The translations under genes were made by a program, and so were the position numbers. From positions 375,823 through 439,822 of the forward strand of contig BJOX01000310.1 of NCBI GenBank assembly GCA_009731375.1: 64,000 bases of DNA, given 5' to 3'. Source of the stretch: Paulinella micropora (Eukaryota; Cercozoa; Imbricatea; Euglyphida). Numbering within the stretch: the first letter of the stretch is position 1; each line of letters starts with the position of its first letter. Below are positions 1-39,776 of this stretch, one piece after another. Below the pieces are notes generated by a model, which made no database searches, was not told where the DNA came from, and saw nothing but the letters and a program-made list of their open reading frames with translations.

Positions 1-247
1 TTGAACCCCCCCCCCCCCCCCCCCCCACGGGCTCTTGCGGGTTGATCTAAGGGTTTGTTCTCACTTTGCTCCTGGCCCTCTTGCTCTGCTTCACGAGCAA
101 TAATGCTTTCCCCACTTTCTATGTTTCCCTCCATTGCTTCTTCGCTACCCTCCATTATGACTAGCCCATACTCTTCTTCTTCTGAGCTGTCTTCCCCCTC
201 AGACTTATCTCCTTCTTCCTCCTCACCCTCCTCTCCTACCTTTCCCC
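1..247. other. Window edge: poly-C tract and copia gag 3' flank
   Basis: A run of C at about 7-26 looks like a contig-edge or gap artefact. The remaining sequence is the region downstream of the minus-strand gag remnant that starts at 1,551; the matching pol would lie beyond the left edge. I see no separate gene here. Confidence 0.5.
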
Positions 248-1551
248 TCATAAGAGTGACTCCTTTGGCTCCTTTCTTTCTAAATTTGCCACTCTTGCCT
301 CCTTGCTTCCCCTTTGTGGAGTCAGAGTGAGCTGACTTTGGACTAGTTCGTTGGGGCCTGACTTTTGTTTGGGGCAAAAACGCTTTGTGTGTCCAGTCTG
401 ATAGCAGTTATAGCATGTCGCTGTCAGCCACCACTCCTGCTCTGAACTATCACTTCCATTCTTGTTGCCCTTGCCCTTCCCGTTCTTAGTCCATTTCTTG
501 TTCTTCTCTCTCTTTTCTCCCTTATCTCCTCCCTCTCCCTCTCCAAACAGTAGATTCGCTCCCTTACCCTCTCTCTTCCTCTCTTTCTCCTTCCTACGTT
601 CCTTTCTCAGTCTCTTCTGCTTCGCTTCCCACACCACGTAAATTTCTCTTGCCGACTCTACCATATCATCATGTGTTGGCCTGCTCGCTGCTGCTGATCT
701 ATAATGATCGTTGAGGTATGCGGGCCCATAGGCCTCATGCTCTGCTAGCTTCTCTAACAACCCATTTACTGCTTCCTCTGGCTCAAAGGGCTTCCCTCTC
801 AGGGCTTCTAGCCAGTTCTTCTGCAGTAGATGTTGTGTTAGATACTCATCCATATCCTCTGTCGGTCTCGGTCTCATCTCTTTAAATGCTTTCTCCTCTA
901 TGTATCTCGCCGCACCACTTAGATTACCGTATTTTTCTTTGACAATGCAGACTTTCTCAAACGGGCAATGAACCTTTTTGCTGCGAAGAAATTGATTCAC
1001 CTTAGATTCCGAGAATGCTGTTGTTACGAGAAGTTGGAACATTCTGCAGCGATGCAGACTGCTGTTCTTCTCTGTATCTCTTCTTTCTCAGCAAGTACAC
1101 ATCCTTGTTGGTTCTTGTCATCGCTCTTTTCTTCTTTCGGTTCGCCCTATCCTCCCATTGGCAAGCTTCTTCTCTTCCTTTGAGAGGTCTTTCCAGTTGG
1201 CAGGTTTCTCTGTCTGTGTCTTCTGGTCGTGTGGTGTTTGGCTACCTCTCTGTCTCTGTAGTCGTGTTTGTTGTGTCTCTGTTTCATGTGTGGTTCTCTC
1301 GGTTCTTCCATTTCTTCTGCTTTTCTCATCCTGTCTCTATCAAAACCATACTTTGTTTTTGCCGCTTTATGGTCTTGGAAAGCATCATGAAACATATCCC
1401 CGAGTGTTGTGCTAATCCCGTAGGCATACTCCTCTATCTGGTAACAGCAACTCTGTAAATCTTTTTTATTCCCGCTAAACACCGGTGTGTGAGACATCAA
1501 TAGTCTCATGCTGATCGCATGGTGCCGAAATTCGTTTCCCCAGCGGCTCAT
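248..1551 (-). pseudogene. Copia-type gag, copy 1, frameshifted
   Basis: This is the nucleocapsid/coat polyprotein of a Ty1/copia-type retrotransposon. It opens with the ATG at 1551-1549, which lies inside the primer-binding site directly beside the LTR. The first frame runs to about 1147. A second frame (about 1042 to 248) holds the rest of gag, so at least one frameshift lies between them. The second part has a charged helical region followed by a zinc knuckle, C-X2-C-X4-H-X4-C (CYNCYQTGHTKRFC), and a Lys/Arg/Glu-rich linker before it, as in retroelement nucleocapsids. Gag copy 2 at 4-5 kb aligns along most of its length (for example KPFEPEEAVNGLLEKLAEH against HPFDEDDLIRALLAKLAKH), which supports a shared family. 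Pol would follow at lower coordinates, outside the window. The assignment to copia rests on the half-tRNA primer site and on the LTR match to the copia pol at 59-61 kb. Confidence 0.75.
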
Positions 1552-1557
1552 AACCGT
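1540..1557 (-). promoter_or_regulatory. Primer-binding site: Met-tRNA anticodon arm
   Basis: Directly next to the LTR, the plus strand reads AGCGG-CTCATAA-CCGTT. This is a tRNA anticodon arm with a 5-bp stem (one G-T pair) and the seven-base loop CTCATAA, i.e. anticodon CAU. Copia-type elements are known to prime from an internal tRNA-iMet fragment. The gag start codon ATG is the complement of this anticodon. Confidence 0.65.
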
Positions 1558-1794
1558 TGATTAGGTAAATACCCGGTCACTCACGGACCAAATACCTTAG
1601 ACGCCGGTTTGCTGAGAGATTCTGTTAGAAGCCACGATACCAATCGACACTTTTAATCCGCACGTAGATAGCAGAACTGACTAACTCAAAGGTAATAATG
1701 ACACTGAAATAAAGTCCGCACGACTGTAATTATTAGTATCACAATGATTAGTGTCCAATCCTGAATGCCAATATGGACTGTTACGTCCGTTACA
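1558..1794 (-). repeat. LTR-homologous segment (copia family)
   Basis: This segment matches 48,741-48,983 with scattered substitutions and small indels. Its inner end, TGATTAGG on the plus strand (CCTAATCA on minus), touches the gag primer site, so it is the 5' LTR of the minus-strand element. Similarity to the right-hand copy stops after GTTACA at 1,794. The right-hand LTR continues another ~84 bp, so this copy is diverged or truncated at its outer end. Confidence 0.75.
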
Positions 1795-2847
1795 ATTTAT
1801 CGGAATGACTACCGTACCGGACCGAAACATTAATATTGTGTTAAACTTTCTTCAAGTTTTTACTTCAAGTTACACTTCTTGTTTTAGTTCCGTTACTCCA
1901 TTTTTCCGTTTATCAACTGTCATATATTGTAGTTGTTACGTTTTCAACTGCCGTTAACAAATCAATTTATTTCCCTTGAACAGCTAGCTTTTTGGAAAAA
2001 GCTTGACTATTGCCTTTTTTCCCCATATCTGAAAACTTTTATTCCTTTGACCGCTATTTCCGGTCTCCAGTCATACTTTATTTCCTTGAACCGTGTTTTC
2101 CGGTTCCCTGTCCACGCTCCAAGTAAAATGGTAAAACAAGTCAGATAGGTTAGTTAAAGTGGTAATACTTAACATATTTTCCTTTATTTTTCTCAGACCA
2201 ACTTGAACAACTCCAACTGCTACACAACACGTGTAGCACTTGAACACTATTCGTTAGTTCTCAGAATTTGCATTGTTTCGCAAGGGACAAGTTGTCTGTC
2301 AAGCAAGAGTACTAAATAAACTGGAATTGACCATCCCAGCGTCTTTTGGTACCTTCCCTGTTCTCGGAAGTATTTTGAGATCAAATGACAGCCGTGTGTG
2401 TATTCATTTGAATGCCGGTTGGTAATTTCCTCACAGGAGGGTAGTCAAGACTTACAATTCGAATTTCCCTATTTTTCGGAAGAGTCACACTTTGTGTGTG
2501 CTGTCGACAGCTCGAATTGGGGAACACCTACCTGCTTCTGGAAACACCAACAGCGAGCAAGCTCAAGGTCTGCCATTACACCCACACAGGACAGCTAGTT
2601 CACCTGTCTTTGAGTGGCCAGTCATGGTGACCGTTGTTCATGTTCACCACACGCAGAGAGGCGACTTGTACCATGTATTCAAGTCTTGTTCAAGTCTGTT
2701 CAAGTCTGTTCAAGTCCCTTGCATACATAGGACAGTCCCTCAAGCAAGCCCCATCGAGTAGCAACCAACCCTAAAGGTCTCCTTTGCAAATTCCAGACCT
2801 GTACATGTTTGCTACATCGTGGGTCTTCTACGTTCAGGTGTGACGAA
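1795..2847. other. AT-rich spacer, no gene seen
   Basis: This is unique sequence with no convincing ORF. A short tandem repeat of a TTCAAGTCTG-like unit lies at about 2,675-2,722. It separates the gag-1 LTR from the plus-strand ORF that follows. Confidence 0.5.
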
Positions 2848-4053
2848 ATGAGCCTTCCAGCCTCATTTCCTGGCCCCAATTACGACCTGCTCAGTCAGGA
2901 AGTCTACCACCGAGAGGAATGCCTCAACATCTCTCGTACGCTGCGCACCAACCTCAAGGTCCCCTTCATAGACACGTACAGGAAGGCCCTCAAGGACGGC
3001 TCGGCCAAGAAGCTCTCGCCCCAGACGGACGGAATCAGCCGCGCCCACTTCATTAAGGTCGTACTAACGACTTTAAATAAGGATCTCGGCCCCCTCTTAG
3101 CAAAAGCAGTAAAAGACTGCCTTCTCAATCTTGAGGAGGAGCCTTTTCTCCCCACGGCGGCTCCTACCATGGGCCCAACTCTCCCCCCGCTGGCAGGAGC
3201 AACGACTACAACTACGACTACGAGTACGGCTACAGCTACGGCAGCGACGATGCATCCGGCTACGGCGGCAGCATCGTCATCGCGCTCCATGGCGGCCCCC
3301 GCCCCGATAAGGTTCCCCCCGACTGGCTCCCAACGCTTTGGTGGCCCCATCACCGCCTTTCCAGGTCGACCCTCTCGCCCTTCAGGAAGTAGTCTGGGCC
3401 CCATAGGCGGGTCAGAGGCAGAGCGTTCCCTGTTTTCCCGACCGAGACCGGCTGCTGACTGGGCATTTTCCCCACTAACATCAGGGTATGGTTCATCCCC
3501 GACCCCGAGGTTTTCTCAACGGAGCCCAAGCCTCCCGGGATCATTCGCCTCCCCTCCGGACTCCCGGTACGAAGACAGCGGCACGCTTTTTGTCTCCCCA
3601 TACGGAAGGGTAGTCGAGGAGGAAGAAGAGTCGAAAGGTCCTCTGTTCTCTTTCTCTCCCGAGCGAGGGGTAGAGCCAGCCGACGGTGATAGCCTCCCCC
3701 TATCCCCCCGTGTCGGGCAGTCCTCAAGCCGACCCCGTTCTGCCCCCCCACGTATCGTGACTTTCTCCAGTTAGGCAGTCGCTCCCGCCTGCTGGTGGGA
3801 GCGACGAAAAGATGGAGAGACCGGGACGGCGGTCGCGGAAACCGCAGCCTCCGCAGCGGTCACGCCAGAGGTAGCAGGAACGGCTTTGGCCAGCCCAGCT
3901 GCCCCGACGATCGAAGCGGAGGAGGACAACCCGTCTGGGAGCAGAGCGTCAACTAGTGCTTCCTCTAGTAGTGGCGAGCAGCCCTCGTCGAGTAGTTCCG
4001 AGCGTCACGTACCCGGCATGGTATACGCTTTAGTGGCAGCACCGTCCTTATGA
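2848..4053 (+). CDS. Unrecognised ORF with one in-frame amber codon
   Basis: I do not recognise this protein. The frame is open from 2,809; the first ATG in good coding context is at 2,848 (MSLPASFPGPNYDLL). Residues ~1-110 look globular with several predicted helices (FIDTYRKAL, FIKVVLTTLNKDLGPLLAKA). After that come long Thr/Ala and Ser/Pro-rich stretches that are probably disordered. A TAG at 3,772-3,774 ends the 321-codon ORF, but the same frame stays open for 92 more codons of similar composition to TGA at 4,051-4,053. So either one nonsense mutation truncated a longer protein or the amber is read through. Codons are GC-rich, unlike the flanking transposon DNA. It ends where the antisense gag-2 remnant begins, so it may be a host gene cut by that insertion or the gag of another element. 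Confidence 0.45.
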
Positions 4054-4054
4054 T

Positions 4055-5096
4055 GGTCGCGCCATTTGTGTCTATTACCGAACGGAACCAACGCCGCATG
4101 CGGGAGATCAAAAAGCTTAAGTTCGACCACGTATCATTAGGATACACTTTGCGTCTGTTCCTTTCCAATCTTTCCCTTTTTATGACCCAGTCTGAGGCCG
4201 AGATCTTCCTCAACGCAGAGTGCTTTGAAGTTCTCTCCGTATGCGGGGTGTTTTGCAAGCTTAGCAAGCAGGGCTCTTATAAGGTCATCTTCGTCGAATG
4301 GGTGAGTTCTGTGACTTTCTACCTCTCCTTCATTGCAACATAGTCATTCAACCATGCATCAACATTTTGTCCGAGTTTTGGATACATGTTCTCGAAAATT
4401 TGCGCTTTTATGTTTTTGCTAACCCCTGAGATTGAACCGAACATGGCTCTCACTGCCTCTATCAGCTCTATCGGTCCTGTGACTGTCTTAGTACGCAAAT
4501 ATCGAACGACAACAGGATGAAAAAAAGCAACAGACAGAATGAGTTGCAGTGTTCGCATGCGTTCATAATGCTTCTTTTCTTTCTGTACTACTTTCACTCT
4601 TAGTGTGTGTGCTCGTTTCGACTGTCTTCGTTTCTCATGCTTCAAGCCATTTTCTTTGCTCTTTTCTCTCTCCAATGTTTCTTTTGCTCGTCAGTTAGCT
4701 TCGCCCAATCCTTCGGTTTGTCTTCGGAGGGTGTCTTGCTTTCGTCTTTCTTCAGCGTTTTGGGTCTCTGTCCACCCGCGTCTGACGTACTGCCTTCATC
4801 GTCAGAATCGACATCAGGGGTATCCTCTGAGTCGGGTTCATCAGGCAATTCCCTCTCCTCAATCTCCAGTGCTTTGACTGGGTCATAAGGATATTAACCT
4901 TTGCCTTTGCTGGGTCATCAAATGCCAGCGTGATGCACTCACCATGCCAGGCACTGATGCCCTTTGCATAGTTCACTAGCTTGTAACGGAAGTCGGAATC
5001 ATTCCGAGTGGTACCATCCAACTGCGGGTTGTACTCTTGCTTTAAACCCATAGTTTTTTCAGTTCCAAGGCTCATAACCTTTGGGAAGCTACCCAT
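4055..5096 (-). pseudogene. Copia-type gag, copy 2, degraded
   Basis: This is a second, diverged copy of the same gag family in the same orientation. The start equivalent to copy 1 is the ATG at 5075-5073 inside the Met anticodon-arm primer site; the frame is open from 5,096. Pieces in order are 5,096 to ~4,752, then ~4,675 to 4,319 (ending AMKER), then another frame through HPFDEDDLIRALLAKLAKH to about 4,060. At least two frameshifts separate them. Alignment to copy 1 is clear over the central helices (YLRTKTVTGPIELIEAV against FLRSKKVHCPFEKVCIV). The zinc-knuckle part is not present; the copy breaks off beside the plus-strand ORF. The plus-strand ORF at 4,050-4,343 is an antisense shadow of this gag. 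Confidence 0.7.
5067..5081 (-). promoter_or_regulatory. Primer-binding site of gag copy 2
   Basis: The plus strand reads AAGG-CTCATAA-CCTT, a perfect 4-bp stem around the Met anticodon loop. It sits at the same place relative to gag as in copy 1. The two stems differ by compensating changes while the loop is identical. The sequence above 5,082 (TGGGAAGC...) should therefore be the inner end of this element's LTR. Confidence 0.6.
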
Positions 5097-5372
5097 CGTG
5101 GAACCTATACCTACCCCTTGGGAGTCAGAGTGTATCCGGGCTACCTAGCAAGACTATCAACGCAGTATGGAAACGCACTTTAATAACTCGTATAATAAAA
5201 GAACTGACGCTTTGACTTCCACGTCACAAACTGATTAACTTAGGTATAGGTCTTACGCATTTCGATTAACATTGGGATTATTGACTGTCCGGCCTATTGA
5301 CAAATCAACTATCTAAGTAATGGTGAATTAAGTTGAAACTTGAATAGTAATGACCAACGCCTGCCAATCATA
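5082..5372 (-). repeat. Probable LTR of gag copy 2
   Basis: This is assigned by position only. It starts with TG directly beside the primer site and contains no ORF. I found no second copy in the window, so its outer end is unknown. Confidence 0.35.
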
Positions 5373-5374
5373 GG

Positions 5375-5889
5375 ATAAATTTTTTATAATCAATTCAAAA
5401 TCTGTTGAATAATTCGCGGACTTTTCCGTCGGGGCCCAAGGCGGCTTCGGAATCAGTGGCAGGGCGGCGGCGCCTGCCTGCTTCGGCGTAGTCACTGCCG
5501 TCACCGTAGGCTGCTCTAAAAGCGACTAGGACAAAAAGCATCTGCTTGCCATGCTTTATCCTACCTTTCCTCCGAATTTCAGCGTTCTGGCAGCTTTAAA
5601 ATCATTATTATCACAGTAAATTTTTTAACTTCAACTGATACAATAATTCAAAATCGAATAATTCACTGACTTTTCAAAATTGGCGGCGCCGCGGCACGTA
5701 GACAGTTTTGGTAGGTAGCTCTAAAAACCTCATAACTCTGCTTGCCATGCTTTCCTGTACTTTTGCTACAAATATCAACGTTCTGGCAATTCAAATAGTA
5801 ATTTTGACATGGCGCCGCCGGCCGGCGCCGCCAATTCTTGAAAAGTCCGCGAATTGTTCGATCAAGTTTTGAATTATTAAAAAAATTAC
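5375..5889. mobile_element. MITE-like element with ~50-bp inverted ends and internal duplication
   Basis: The left end (5,375-5,427) and the reverse complement of the right end (5,840-5,889) share an imperfect ~50-bp inverted repeat containing AATTCGCGGACTTTTC. Between them is an imperfect direct duplication of about 200-240 bp: the motif around 5,380-5,440 recurs at 5,618-5,690, and the CTGCTTGCCATGCTTT block at ~5,542 recurs at ~5,737. GC-rich GGCGCCG clusters sit at the inner side of each end. It has no coding capacity, so it would be non-autonomous. No clear target duplication is visible. Confidence 0.5.
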
Positions 5890-6300
5890 TCTAGGCAGTG
5901 GGCCAACTAATTTTAGTAATATCATGCAGCCTAACTTCTTGTAGCTAGTAATGCTATGCTGCCGGACCGGTTCAGAAACCACTTCAACTACAGTACAAAG
6001 GTGCCTTAAAGACAGCCTCATATTCATGAACACTAGTGGTGCCTGGCTTATAATTAATGATATGTCAAGAAATGCTTTACGAACTGCAATATGAGCTGGA
6101 AATGCGGGCAGACCGTGCAGGGAACGGCACAGTTCCTAAGTCGGCCGACACAGCTCGTTTCTCGGACCGGCTGCGCCCGTGGGAGTTCAGTGCGGCCGAT
6201 ATGTTGTGATGCGAAAAAATGCGTGGCGTGGGAGTTCATTTCAGACGAGCCTGGTCAACTCTTCCACCCAATCATAGCTCCTTGATACTGCCCAAAAAGA
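5890..6300. other. Unique spacer, nothing recognised
   Basis: About 400 bp of non-repetitive sequence with only short chance ORFs, ending in the GATA array. Confidence 0.4.
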
Positions 6301-6308
6301 ATAGATAA

Positions 6309-6344
<36 letters not shown>

Positions 6345-6413
6345 CTAGCTAGCTAGCTGGCTGGCTAGCTGGCTAGGTAGGTAGGTATGTAGGTAGGTAG
6401 GTAGGTAGGTAGG

Positions 6414-6462
<49 letters not shown>

Positions 6463-6579
6463 GGATAGATAGATGGATAGATGGAGATAGATAGATCAGA
6501 TCAGATAGGTTATAGATAGATTGGATAGATAGATTAGATAGATAGATTAGATAGATAACATGGATAAGATGGATGGATG

Positions 6580-6624
<45 letters not shown>

Positions 6625-6688
6625 ATAGATGGAGATAGATAGATAGATAGAGATATATAGATGGATGGATAGATAGATAGATAGATGG

Positions 6689-6742
<54 letters not shown>

Positions 6743-6767
6743 GTAGGTAGGTGGGTAGGTAGATAGG

Positions 6768-6820
<53 letters not shown>

Positions 6821-6889
6821 GGATGGATGGATGGATGGATGGATGGATGGATGGATAGATGGATGGATGGATGGATAGATGGATGGATG

Positions 6890-6947
<58 letters not shown>

Positions 6948-6980
6948 CAGAGAGAGATAGAGAGAGATAGATAGATAGAG

Positions 6981-7040
<60 letters not shown>
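6301..7040. repeat. GATA/GATG/GTAG tetranucleotide array
   Basis: Mostly (GATA)n with blocks of GATG, GTAG, GCTA and a short GA run (~6,930-6,965). The long ORFs here are repeat translations, not genes. Confidence 0.95.
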
Positions 7041-7042
<2 letters not shown>

Positions 7043-7317
7043 AATAGGTAGACAGTAGCCTGCCTGAATATCTACCTGTTTGTCTGTCGGTCTGTCTGTC
7101 CGTTTCTGTCTGTGTGTGTATGTGTGTATGTGTGAACCTGCTTGCCTGTCTGCGTCTGCCTGTTTGTCTGCATGTCTGTTTCTGTCTGCATCTGTCTGCC
7201 TGCATGTCTGTGTCTGTCTTTATGTCTATCTCTGTCTATCTCTGTCCCTGTCCATGGGCGTTGCTTGTCCGTCTATCCGGCTGCTTGTCGGTCGGTCGAT
7301 TGGTGGGTCAACTATTT
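7041..7317. repeat. Degenerate TGTC-rich junction
   Basis: A degenerate (TGTC/TGCC)n stretch links the GATA array on the left to the CTAT array on the right. The change of strand bias, GATA to CTAT, makes the two arrays an inverted pair around it. Confidence 0.6.
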
Positions 7318-8700
<1,383 letters not shown>

Positions 8701-9392
8701 GTCTTAAGCTATGTCTTGCTCGCACATCCACTCCCCGCTTACAGCCCTGCGCCAGCTGTGTTTCGGATTTGTCGCAGCTGGTGCAGCATGACTGCCCACG
8801 GCTGATGACTACCCTTCGTGGGCCCTTGATACACTCTCAAACTGTTCGGGAAGCCCTAAGAGCCTTCGATACCGCGGCCTGCGGGAAACCGCAAGGTGCA
8901 GCAGGCGAGGTAACGCTGGTTGGATGGTAAAAACTCGAAGGATATGGCCACGCAGGGAATAATGGGTAACCCGCAGCCAAGTCCCTTCTTGTGAGGCTAC
9001 CCCGCGCACGGTTCCTAATCGGTTAACTGCCGCTGCTCCGCTAAGCGGACCCGGTGGTCATCCGTCGCCGCTGTCCAGGGTTAGCCTGGCAAATGGGAAA
9101 GGTTCAGGGACTAGACGGGAGTGGGATGTTCCTTTGTGCGGGTAGGCACATAAGCAGGGAGATCTAAGGTATAGTCCGACCGCCGCGAAAGTGGTCGCCT
9201 TGGATGAAGCTCGAGAGTTGGTGTACCCCTCGGGCCCGAGCCTTCGCGGGGCACGTGATCACGGACACATGCTTGGAAGCCCTCCAGCCAGGGGGCTAGT
9301 TCCAATCTCCAGCCCGCTGCCCAGCCACCAAGTGGTGGCGGGGTGGAACGGATGCCCATGTCTTCGGATATGCAGAGCTGATAGACCAAACA
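8701..9392 (+). ncRNA. Group I intron core (IC1/IE-like) outside rDNA
   Basis: This unique island between two tetranucleotide arrays carries the ordered conserved elements of a nuclear group I ribozyme. P3 pairs CACTCTC (8,832-8,838) with GGGAGTG (9,117-9,123). The P4 3' strand and its context CCGCAGCCAAGTCC (8,971-8,984) follow GGGTAA. P7 pairs GGACTA (9,108-9,113) with TAGTCC (9,172-9,177). J8/7 plus P7 reads AAGGTATAGTCC, and GGTTCAGGGACTAGACGG (from 9,101) is the P7/P3 block. P9 is a 6-bp hairpin (9,178-9,183 with 9,191-9,196). Upstream hairpins fit P2: GCGCCAGCTG near 8,750 with CAGCTGGTGC near 8,775, and GCCCACG with CGTGGGC. No homing endonuclease ORF is present. Nuclear group I introns are known almost only from rDNA; here no rRNA sequence flanks it. 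The exact splice sites and P1 could not be fixed. Confidence 0.8.
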
Positions 9393-9401
9393 CATCTATC
9401 C

Positions 9402-9462
<61 letters not shown>

Positions 9463-9657
9463 CATATCTACCTACCTACCTACCTACCTACCTGTCTACC
9501 TATCTATCTATCTGTCTATCTATCTATCTATCGATCAGTCCATCCATCTGTCAGAAGTCGAGATAAGAAGAAACAGAAAACAGACATGTTGGAGGTGAAG
9601 GTGAAGTTGGAGTGTAGGATAGAGGTGGAGATGGAGGTGCGGAGTTACGGGCGGAAG
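9393..9657. repeat. TATC array and PGK 3' flank
   Basis: (TATC)n from 9,393 to ~9,540 with a TACC block, then ~115 bp of unique sequence directly downstream of the PGK stop codon (minus strand), which probably holds the 3' UTR. No poly(A) signal could be assigned. Confidence 0.7.
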
Positions 9658-37224
<27,567 letters not shown>

Positions 37225-37329
37225 TTCGCCTGTCCAACATCGATTGCACATACAACGAATAATAATTATAACCCTGACCCTAACGCTAACCCATAACATC
37301 GATAAAATATATATATATATATGTATACA

Positions 37330-37401
37330 AAGAAACAAATAAATAAATAAATAAATAAATAAATAAATAGCAAGCAAGAAAACAAACAAACACACAACAA
37401 A

Positions 37402-37456
<55 letters not shown>

Positions 37457-37485
37457 ATACATACATACATACATACATAAATACA

Positions 37486-37548
<63 letters not shown>

Positions 37549-37573
37549 ATGAGCAAGTAAGTAAGTAAGTAAG

Positions 37574-37616
<43 letters not shown>

Positions 37617-37677
37617 ATATGAATAAATAAATATGAATAAATAAATATGAATAAATAAATAAATAAATAAATAAATA

Positions 37678-37736
<59 letters not shown>

Positions 37737-37807
37737 AAATAGTAAATAAATAAAAATAGTAAATAAATAAATGAATAAATAAATAAATAAATAAGTAAAT
37801 AAGTAAG

Positions 37808-37878
<71 letters not shown>

Positions 37879-37887
37879 ATGAAAAAG

Positions 37888-37925
<38 letters not shown>
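37330..37925. repeat. AAAT array
   Basis: (AAAT)n with CATA and AAGT interruptions, upstream of PGK exon 1. Confidence 0.95.
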
Positions 37926-37926
<1 letters not shown>

Positions 37927-37955
37927 AGAAAGAAAGAAAGGAAGGAAGGAAGGAA

Positions 37956-37993
<38 letters not shown>

Positions 37994-38005
37994 AAAGAAA
38001 GAAAG

Positions 38006-38007
<2 letters not shown>

Positions 38008-38063
<56 letters not shown>

Positions 38064-38315
38064 CTCCCTTCCCCCCCCCCCCTCTCTCTCTCTCTTTTCT
38101 CTCTCTCTCTCAATTTCTCTCGATCTTTCTTCTCTCTATTTCCTCTTTCTCTCTCTATATATATATACATATATATATAAATATATATATCTATATATAT
38201 ATATGTATATATGTATATATATATAATTAAAAACATATACTCTATACATATTATTAAAAACATATATACTCTCTCTCTCTCTCTTCCTCTCTCTCTCTCT
38301 CTTCCTCTCCCTCTC

Positions 38316-38346
<31 letters not shown>

Positions 38347-38552
38347 CTCTCTCTCTTTCTCTTTCTCTTTCCCTCTCTCTCTCTCTTTCTTTCTCTTCCT
38401 CTGTCTCTCGATCTCTCTCTCTATTTCTTCTTTCTCTCTCTCTCTCTCTCTCTCTCTTCCTCTTTCTCTCTCTCTCTCTCGATCTCTCTCTTTCTTTCTC
38501 TTCCTCTTTCTCTCGATGTCTCGATCTCTCTCTCTCTCTCTCTCTTTCTCTC

Positions 38553-38590
<38 letters not shown>

Positions 38591-38618
38591 CCTCTTTCTC
38601 TCTCTCTCTATCTATCTA

Positions 38619-38679
<61 letters not shown>

Positions 38680-38696
38680 TTCTTTCCCTCTCTCTA

Positions 38697-38731
<35 letters not shown>

Positions 38732-38944
38732 CTCTTCCTCTTTCTCTCGATCTCTCTCTTTCTCTCTCTCTCTTTCTTTCTTTCTCTTCCTCTTTCTCTC
38801 GATCTCTCTCTCTCTCTCTCTCACTCACTCACTCGCTCGCTCTCTCTCTCTCACTCTCTCTCTCTCTCTTTCTCTCTTTCTTTCTCTTTCTCTTTCTCTC
38901 TCTCTCTCTTTCTTTCTTTCTCTTTCTCTTTCTCTCGATCTCTC

Positions 38945-38975
<31 letters not shown>

Positions 38976-39044
38976 TTCTTTCTTTCCTCTTCCTCTTTCT
39001 CTCGATCTCTCTCTCTCTCTCTTCTCTTTCTCTCTCTCTCTCTA

Positions 39045-39077
<33 letters not shown>

Positions 39078-39111
39078 ATTCCTCTTTCTCTCTCCCTCTC
39101 TCTCTCTCTCT

Positions 39112-39150
<39 letters not shown>

Positions 39151-39194
39151 CTCTCTCTCTCTCACTCACTCTCTCTCTCTCTCTCCTCTCTCTC
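38008..39194. repeat. CT/CTTT polypyrimidine array
   Basis: About 1.2 kb of (CT)n with CTTT and TCGA interruptions and short TA blocks. Confidence 0.95.
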
Positions 39195-39204
39195 NNNNNN
39201 NNNN
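39195..39204. other. Assembly gap (10 N)
   Basis: Placeholder gap at the end of the CT array. Confidence 0.99.
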
Positions 39205-39579
39205 AATACCTTCATACATGTTCTTTCATCACACATAAGGGTTATGGGGGTGGGGAGGAGCATGCAGCAGCACGTTGGGACGCTGAAAAACTAAACCCCT
39301 GACTTCCTTCTTTCGAACGGTTACTCACAGATACCGTTTGGAATAAGCCCCATACGCACCCCTTAAACCAGAAATGGGTCATATGGAGACAAAGTACTCC
39401 TGGCTACCTAGCTGGTGTTACATATTCTACCCTGTATTCATAATACATATTATTAAAGACATATACTCTATATACTATTAAAAACATATACAATTTCTCT
39501 CTCTCTCTCTCTCTCTCAATCTCTCTCTCTCTCTCTCTCCTCTCAATCTCTCTCTCTCTCTCTCTCCTCTCAATCTCTT

Positions 39580-39617
<38 letters not shown>

Positions 39618-39722
39618 TCTCTCTCTCGCTCGCTCTCGATCTCTCTCTCTCTCTCGATCTCTCTCTCTCTCTCTTTCTTTCTCTTCCACTTTCTCTCGAT
39701 CTCTCTCTCTCTCTTTCTCTTC

Positions 39723-39776
<54 letters not shown>

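Noticed and set aside
4050-4343. Plus-strand ORF starting MMVAPFVSITERN, with GTGAGT near 4,302
   Set aside because: It is the antisense of gag copy 2, whose minus-strand frame aligns with gag copy 1.
8701-9392. rRNA gene fragment hosting the group I intron
   Set aside because: No rRNA sequence is recognisable on either side; only tetranucleotide repeats.
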